This document shows, in pieces, positions 57,692-64,000 of a stretch of 64,000 nt of DNA. Below the pieces are notes generated by a model. It had not been told where the DNA came from and did not search any database. It was given only the letters and a program-made list of their open reading frames with translations. The stretch covers positions 1-64,000 of the forward strand of contig KN817526.1 of NCBI GenBank assembly GCA_000827495.1. Reading direction: 5' to 3'. The translations under genes were made by a program, and so were the position numbers. Source of the DNA: Hypholoma sublateritium FD-334 SS-4 (taxonomy: Eukaryota; Basidiomycota; Agaricomycetes; Agaricales; Strophariaceae). Positions within the stretch are counted from its first letter, which is position 1. Every line of letters begins with the position of its first letter.

Positions 57692-58140
57692 GCGTCTTTT
57701 GCATAGATCAATTTGTCGAATTGTTGCAGCTCTGATACAATGGCTATTGCAGCTGGCTGGGGGCCAGCAAGAGCCAGGCATTCAGTGATGGCATTAGATA
57801 GGAAAACCAAGCCTCTAAGTCTCTAATTTTCATGTCATATTATACAAGACATCCTTTGCGTAGGTCAATTAATTAAATTGTCTGCATTTTTGACACAATA
57901 ACGACCATCACTGGTGGGCGACTACCAGGAGTGAGGCTCATATGATAAATCAGGTAAAATCCTATTGTAGCATTAGAAAGAAAAATCAGAGCCTCTAAGT
58001 CTCTGATTCACATGTCATGTTAAGGATGCCATATAGCATGCAGACTATTAATTAAATATGTATGCCGTATCAAAAAAGGCGTCTTTCTGTAGATCAACTC
58101 GTTAAATTGGTTGCAATTCTGATATAATGGCGGTTTTCAT
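57692..58140. repeat. Diverged tandem repeat, AT-rich, about 2.5 copies
   Basis: Two landmark blocks recur. AGGCGTCTTTTGCATAGATC followed by an AATTGTTGCA-type block starts at about 57690, 57848 and 58077. GCCTCTAAGTCTCTAATTTT with CATGTCATATTA occurs at 57811 and 57991, 180 bp apart. Internal indels make the spacing uneven. Confidence 0.65.
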
Positions 58141-58739
58141 TGGTAGGAATCCACAAGAACAAGGCCTTTATCATATTCTAGGCCAAATTCTTTTGCCACA
58201 CGCAACCCGAATATCAAAATATCCAAGAATAATATTTGTAGCTCATAAACAGTATGTAATGCCGCACGCAGATAAGTATTTAAAAAGGAATGTTTTGCAA
58301 AAACGGGGATGACAAAAATTGTGACTAGTCACAACAACCATCTACAAAAATAATCGGGCCCCCAATTTCCTGATGTCGTTCGTTCTATGGAGCGACGGAT
58401 TCGGACACTACCGATAACTGAACGTCCATTTGGTAGCCTGTGTTAACCTACATATGATAATGAGCATCATTTAGCGAAAATTTAGCTGCACACTTCATGT
58501 TTCTCGGGTTTCAATGCAATTGAATTCATGTACGATTTGTGCATCGGAGGTTTGAAGGAAACTTGAGGTTTGAAGCTAGCCTACTAAGCTTGAATATTAA
58601 TAAATTTGCAATTAATGTATAGTCAAATCTCTCTCTGAAGTTCTATAGAGCACTGCACGTGTTTTGAAGACAGAAAGAGGGGGTTCAAAGGTTCACGCTT
58701 CGAGGAATCTTCGCCGTGACGTTGTTCATGTAGTCATCG
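58141..58739. other. AT-rich spacer
   Basis: A 61-codon frame at 58127-58312 is probably chance. Nothing recognised. Confidence 0.4.
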
Positions 58740-58748
58740 GGACTCAAG

Positions 58749-59697
58749 GAGGTACTACAACTTTAGTAGTATTCGTTATTCAGTTATTCGACGAATAACT
58801 AGTTTTCTGTATTTAGACTGCGCTAGCTGCCGAATAACTATGAGCTATATATACACTCTTCCGAATAGACAGCCTAGTCCTTTTTGGGGAACGCACTCCT
58901 CCGTCAAGACTCCAGTGGGGTATTCAAGATAATCAAATTCCCTGACAAATATACGCAAGAAAGGATTGCGAAGATTAGAATGAACTGGATAACTTCTCCA
59001 ACGTAGTCAAGGACCACGCAATTCTCGATTCCCAAAATTTGAGAGCTCACTGGCTTAGGGTTAGTAAGGCAAGTGCTGCCAACTCTTAACAAGTGCAATT
59101 AAGATCCTTGAGAAGTTCAATTTGTATATGGTAAATGGTAAATGGCTCAAGAATTGCAGCATTAATCTGCCATAAAACAAATGAAAGTCCCAGCAGCTGA
59201 CATGACTTCGGTATACACTGTATATTTTCTGCGTGACCCCCATTCCATCAACTTATCTGTATTAACGATGATGTTTAGATAAAAGTAAAATTTCATGGCA
59301 CATAAATCTTGATTTTATGAGAACATTCTCAATTGGTAGAATGCGCATACCTACCAATTTACAAAGTACATCTGAACCATACACTGGCGGCCAGTAATAG
59401 TTACTACAGATCTGAATAAATTTAATTGTTCCAGTATTTCGTGAATTTAATGGATCACTTTATTCTGCGGAGACCACGCTGCGTCTTCGCGCTTCAAGTT
59501 CAATACGTAGCGCTTAGCAGCTGCCAGCTTATGACATGATGGTATTGACATCATTCTGCCTTTGGGGGTTGGTTGGGGGCGCTACCCGAATGACTACTTT
59601 TTCACGTCGTTTCAAGTTATTCCCACCACATAACACAGTCCGTAGTTATTCGCAACGAATAACTGAATAACGAATAATACTAAAGTTGTATGTACTC
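58749..59697. mobile_element. Non-autonomous TIR DNA transposon (949 bp)
   Basis: The left end, GAGGTACTACAACTTTAGTA then GTATTCGTTATTCAGTTATTCG, is the inverted match of the right end, which read on the minus strand is GAGTACATACAACTTTAGTA then TTATTCGTTATTCAGTTATTCG. The 42-bp repeats (58749-58790 and 59656-59697) differ at about five positions and continue as an imperfect CGAATAACTA palindrome. The direct repeat GGACTCAAG flanks the element on both sides (58740-58748 and 59698-59706), a 9-bp (or 8-bp, GACTCAAG) target-site duplication. There is no transposase frame inside. An 8-bp duplication would point to hAT and 9 bp to Mutator-like elements. Confidence 0.85.
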
Positions 59698-59827
59698 GGA
59701 CTCAAGTTGGCATTGTTTATTCAAGATCACGCCAAGATCAAGCCAAGATCACGCCAGACGCCGACGCGACGCGCGCCCCGGCAGCAGCACTTACGCCAGA
59801 ACTGCCACCATCCAAGCATTCATCGCT

Positions 59828-61183
59828 ATGTTTCCTTTTTCTCCGTCGTTTTCGCCAGAGGGAAACCTACCAGATCTCACAGGGAAAGTGGTTTTCGTAA
59901 CTGGGGCCAAGTAAGCTCACATCGGCAACTACCCGTTCACCATTCCTCAGTGCTCAGCGCGACCTGCCAGCCACGGCATAGGCTACGAAACAGTGAAGCA
60001 CCTAGCTCGCCGCGGAGCCAAAGTATATCTGGGGTCTAGAAGTGAAGCAAAGGGACTGGCAGCTGTTGCTTCGTTAGAGCAGGAGTTGGCCAAAGGCGCG
60101 ACGAAGGGCCTTCCACCAGGCAAGGTCATATACCACCATTGCGAATTGAGCTCGCCCACGCAAGCCAGGGAGGCAGCCCAGAAGCTTGTGGAGTTAGAAT
60201 CAAGATTGGATATGCTCAGTACGTTTCTCATTGTCTTTCTCGATCAGCACGCTGATTGGAACTGTAGTCAATAATGCTGGCGTGTAAGCTCATGGGTCTC
60301 CTCTGAGTGACCTTCGTCCAAAGCTCACTCATTAATGCACAGTCTCGCAGACAAGACTGTGGAGGACCGTACGTTAAAATAATATTCATGTTTCTCCCTG
60401 TTAGCTGACTTTGGCATCATATAGAAATAATGCGAGTCAAGTGAGTTGGTTTTCAAGACAAACCTCGGTGGATCATCCAAATTTCTTCAACCAGTCACTT
60501 CGGGACTTTTGTAATCACACAATCTCTGCTTCCCCTCCTTACCAGGACTGCGCAAGAGCCAAAGGCCGACGTCCGAATTGTCTTTGTACACGATTCTCGT
60601 TCTCTCTTTGTTATGTTTCTAAACCTTCACCCTTGTCAGGTGGGCTCTGCGGCCCATAAGCTATTCCGAGCCAAGGACAAAAATATCCAATTCAAAACGC
60701 TCGAAGACTTCAGCGTTGATTTCAGCAAGGACTGGTTCCCTGTCTTCGCTCGATACTGTGGGTTATGATCTCACCATCTAATTTCCAATCTAAACTCGCC
60801 AACCCTCAGGTGTATCGAAGCTAACCAACATCCTTACGGCTAAGGCTCTTCAGCGCCGTGTTGCGGAAAATAATATAACCTGTCTTGTGGTGCATCCGGG
60901 CGCCGTTAACACAGTCTCGGACCGAATTCCATTTGGCTCCCTTCTCAACCCGCTTATCAATCTGTTCTTCGCCTCAGCCAGCGTCGGCGCGTACAACTCC
61001 TGCTTTGCTGCCGCCTCGCCACTAGTATCCCAAGACAAGAAGTACCAAGGTGCATACCTGGTTCCCGTAGGCAAGATTGAGGTCGAGGGCGAAAATGCTC
61101 GAAGGGAGGCGCTGCAGGAAGAACTGTGGGAGACGACTATGCGCATCTTGCAAGAAGGATCTCTTGAACCGGCCTCGGAATAA
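59828..61183 (+). CDS. Short-chain dehydrogenase/reductase (323 aa)
   Basis: Eight exons, 59828-59910, 59971-60218, 60268-60283, 60343-60368, 60425-60440, 60495-60585, 60640-60757 and 60810-61183, total 972 nt, in phase throughout. The Rossmann cofactor motif TGANHGIG is at 25-32, NNAG at 112-115, the catalytic serine region VGSAAHKLF follows, and the YxxxK pair is Y199-CVS-K203, followed by LTNILTAKAL and VHPGAVNT. This is the classical SDR set, and the sequence resembles retinol-dehydrogenase/WW-oxidoreductase-like fungal SDRs that reduce or oxidise small alcohols and ketones with NAD(P)H. The substrate cannot be told. Exons 3, 4 and 5 are only 16, 26 and 16 nt. A DNA transposon lies 130 bp upstream of the ATG and may affect expression. 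Confidence 0.88.
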
Positions 61184-62266
61184 ACGCATCTGAATATCAC
61201 TCATTAGGCGCACGGGGCGAACTGTGTTCCTAGTGCGAAAAGTGCGTGATACCGTGTGCTTCCTTTTCCCTGGATCAATCGTAAACTAACTTGGTATTTT
61301 TGCACGAGCTCAGTAGCCACAGCCCCAAATGTAAGTGTGGCGTCTAGGTTAGGATCGATTTTGTGGATACCCTCAATATTTCATACCTTATTTATGCGGT
61401 CACGGTATTCAATGCCTTTTTCTTGCTCGTCCCGCCAAGAAGAATGCCAATTACACTAATACTGGCACAGTCTGTTTTGACAGAAATAACACTTTTTTTG
61501 TCAACTGACCTCGTACTTAAAGTCGACCACTTCGTCACTTACTCGCTCATCTACATACCTCCACTTCGGTCCGGTCGCCTGTCTCACTCTCGCACCTACC
61601 TCCGCTCTCGCATCTCTTACAACCTAGCAGCTTCAGTCCTAGTATCAATATCCTTGATCTAGTTCCTGCTTGCCATGCTCGTTCTGTAGCCTGAGAGAGG
61701 CTTCGGTTTTGCCAGCTTGGACGTCCGGAGGCTCCGAACGGCCTAGTGAGGGCGGCTGAAATCGCCCACCCTTACATATTCAACAAAATCGACATCAGAT
61801 ATCTGACTTCTTTCCCGCGTACCCCTGTCCTGGAATGTCAATTGCTGCTTTTTTGTTGCCCTTTGCCACACGAAGACACCTCACGTAAAAAGGAAGATCT
61901 CGCGGCTCATTTTCCATTGTATCCTCTTTCCTCGTCCATCCACTTCTCTTGCCCCTTTGTACCCAATGGTCAGTTACAGTGCCCGTGAATGATGACGTCA
62001 GCCTTCAGATTGTCCATGTCCTTTCGTGTTGGCAGTTTGAAGTAAGAATACTTTTCGACAGATAGGCAGTAACCACCATCAGAGACGATGAGCCCGCATC
62101 CAATGTTACCAGCGTTGCCATCGAAAAGCTTCGATAATATCTGTCTTGTAATCGTTGTGAAATCGAAAACAACTTGAACCCCTAATTGCATCGCGAGCCT
62201 TACTGATAGATAAATGCAGTGATCATTGTTCTTGTTTGGCCCGAGGTTCCTCTTCCATTGACCACG
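61184..62266. other. Intergenic between SDR and eIF4E genes
   Basis: Contains the 3' end of the SDR transcript and the leader of the eIF4E gene. A pyrimidine-rich tract (CACTTCGTCACTTACTCGCT and beyond) lies near 61530-61620. A minus-strand frame at 61970-62215 looks codon-like but I cannot tie it to a gene. Confidence 0.35.
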
Positions 62267-63748
62267 ATGAGCGATAATACTGCAGAGGCCCCACCAACGA
62301 TAACGGGCGTGCCATCGACTACGACGACGACTGCGGCGAAGAAAATAACTAGCACCCGGCTGCCCTCGCTTAATCAACTCGCCGCGCGGATTTCGAGCAA
62401 TCAGGCCGCCGCAAATGGCGGAACCGCGCCTACTGTGCAACCTTCGGCGCCTCGTCCCCGTCTTGCTGCGTTTGCGCTGCGCACGGGCCCCGGATCGACG
62501 ACGAGCGTGAACACCACGACGTCGAACACCGACTCGATGGCCGTGAACCCGTCGAGCACGCGCTCCGCCTCGCCCGCGATGAGCAGCGTCTCGAACGGGA
62601 CCGCGGGCGGGGTCGCAGGCGGTGACCCGCTCACCGCAGAGGGGCTCGAGAAGCTTGCGCAGGAGACGGGTAGCGGTGCTGACGCTGCCGCGAAGGCACC
62701 GCCCGTCGAGGCGCCGCGGAAGAAGGTCGGCTACAAGAACATTCCGAGTCTCGATGCGATTGCGGGGCGCCTCGCGAAGCAGCGCGCGAGCCAGCTGAGC
62801 GTCGACGGGTCGACGATGCCACCCGAGCCCGAGATGATCGAGGATCCCAAGACGCCCGGCGTGCCGATGAAAGCGCCCGAGCACCCGCTGCAGTTCCCGT
62901 GGACGATATACCACGACACAAAGGCAAAGTTCCCATTCACGCCCGCGACCGCGGCCACGGGACAGGGCTTCAACCAGCCGCCTCCGGGGATGACGTCCGC
63001 AGGTGTCGCTGCTGCCGCCGCTGCGACCGCCGCGGGCGAGCCACCGCACTCCGCCGCGCACCCACCCGAGAGCACGGAGTATGAGGCGGGGCTGACGATC
63101 ATCGGCGAGTTTGACACCGTCGAGGAATTCTGCCGCTACTTCAACTGGCTCAAGCCACCGTCGAACCTCGAGAAGAACAGCAACTACCACATCTTCAAGT
63201 CGGGGATCAAGCCGATGTGGGAGGACCCGGCGAACGCGGTGGGTGGCAAATGGGTGCTCACGATGAAGAACAACCCGACGCTGCTCGACCGCTGCTGGAG
63301 CTGGCTCGCGATGGCTCTGGTCGGAGAAGAGTTAGAAGAGAACGATGAGATCTGCGGCGCGGTCGTCAGCCTGCGGAGCAAGGTCGACCGCATCCAAGTT
63401 TGGACGCGCAGCAAAGACGATGTCGAGAAGCTCAACGGTATTGGCAAGCGGCTTGTCAAGCTGCTCGATGTCAGCGAGGCGGACAACATCGGCCTCGAGT
63501 TCCAGGTGCGTGCGCCCGCGCGCTGATCACCGTGCTCATAACGCTGACGTCATCTACAGTACAACAGCGACGACCGCCCGCCCCCCAACAAGTTCCTCTC
63601 AATCCAGTCGGCGCCTGCATCATCCTTCCGCTCCTCGTTCCAGGGCGCGCCGACCAGCGCGACGGCCACCGGGCCCTCCGGCGCTTTCGGGAGTTTCGGA
63701 ACGGGAATGGGCATCGGCGCATGGAAGGCCGGCGCTAAACACGCATGA
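62267..63748 (+). CDS. eIF4E-family mRNA cap-binding protein (475 aa)
   Basis: Exons 62267-63505 and 63560-63748 join in phase 0 to 1428 nt. The ATG at 62267 (MSDNTAEAPPT) is chosen because the frame upstream of it has no earlier ATG. The first ~200 residues are a Ser/Thr/Ala-rich, probably disordered extension. The cap-binding domain starts at about 208 (LQFPWTIYHDTK), has an insert rich in Ala/Pro, then FDTVEEFCRYFNWLKPP (W near 291), SNYHIFKSGIKPMWEDPANA with the cap-contacting Trp-Glu near 317, GGKWVLTMK and IGKRLVKLLDV. It therefore has the Trp pair and the Glu that bind m7G. The C-terminus is Ser/Gly-rich. eIF4E brings capped mRNA to eIF4G for translation initiation. The length (yeast eIF4E is about 213 aa) suggests a divergent isoform or 4EHP-like regulator. 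Confidence 0.9.
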
Positions 63749-64000
63749 CCGCGCGTCGCAGGGCGTGCTGCTTTCTTGAATGTCGGTGATGACGCTGATG
63801 CCTTGGCCGGGCTGGCGTGTGGCTGCTATGAATGTCCGGGTTCGTGGAAGAGCAAATATTGGTGCGAAGTGTATGTGTTACTGTATTTCGTAGTGGGACA
63901 TGACGATATCCATGAATCAATTGGCGGTGCAGAACTGTCTGACGACTGTAGCGCTCCTACAACGTGAAGTACAGTACAAATCTAATTTCACGGAGAAACT
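63749..64000. other. 3' flank of the eIF4E gene
   Basis: No gene recognised up to the window edge. Confidence 0.4.

Noticed and set aside
61970..63190. 406-codon minus-strand frame opposite the eIF4E gene
   Set aside because: It is the antisense shadow of a GC-rich coding exon; its composition is Arg/Gly-rich low-complexity and it has no domain. Only its last 70 codons lie outside the eIF4E exon and show no family.
1..64000. CRISPR arrays, bacterial operons, tRNA or rRNA genes
   Set aside because: No regularly spaced short repeats with unique spacers were seen, and genes are spliced eukaryotic ones. I noticed no cloverleaf tRNA or rRNA sequence, though a covariance-model scan would be needed to exclude a tRNA.

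Overview
The window looks like nuclear DNA of an agaricomycete (mushroom-type) basidiomycete. Nearly every gene is cut by 40-65-nt GT..AG introns. The recognisable families are typical of that group: a Plavaka-type transposase, a DUF6698-like protein, F-box-like multicopy genes, a Ran1/Sks1-type kinase and a YTA7/ATAD2-type AAA ATPase. Most of the window behaves like an accessory, repeat-rich tract in which intact single genes are scattered among decayed copies. Splice sites and frames were worked out by hand; where exon phases add up exactly, this is stated.

1-3.3 kb: the 3' end of an unrecognised gene, an F-box-like gene broken by an 11-bp insertion that carries an 8-bp duplication, and a 129-aa orphan. 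All five ambiguous bases (N) lie here.

3.7-14.3 kb: the most distinctive part. Two paralogous von Willebrand A (vWA) genes on the minus strand (406 aa each, eight exons, identical intron phases) alternate with two paralogous C2-domain genes on the plus strand (228 and 192 aa, five exons, identical phases). Each vWA gene is divergent from a C2 gene. Fragments of a third vWA and a third C2 gene lie beside the second pair, so a divergent vWA/C2 module seems to have been duplicated repeatedly. The joint presence of vWA and C2 recalls copines, which carry both domains in one chain; a shared job is inference only.

15-31 kb: a two-monomer tandem array (14.99-15.9 kb), an intact DUF6698-like gene, an OB-fold-like open frame, a stretch of coding-like but unresolvable minus-strand frames (20-22.4 kb), a zinc-knuckle protein with a hydrophobic tail, a 288-aa protein with a duplicated CxxC-YMTxR motif, and a frameshifted coiled-coil gene.

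31-40 kb: an unrecognised three-to-four-exon gene with one frameshift, a weak gene at 34.9 kb, an F-box/LRR-like relic, and a decayed YTA7/ATAD2-like gene missing everything after the first part of its AAA module.

40.5-48.2 kb: a Plavaka-type transposase gene (ten exons, a single frameshift) followed on the same strand by an intact 815-aa companion ORF.

49-57.4 kb: a kinase pseudogene with three frameshifts, an internal stop and a lost 3' end, abutting the tail of another decayed gene; GC-rich charged ORFs; and a small intact 172-aa basic protein.

57.4-64 kb: AT-rich diverged repeats, a 949-bp non-autonomous DNA transposon with terminal inverted repeats and a target-site duplication sitting 130 bp upstream of an intact short-chain dehydrogenase (323 aa, with exons of only 16 and 26 nt), and an intact eIF4E-family gene (475 aa).
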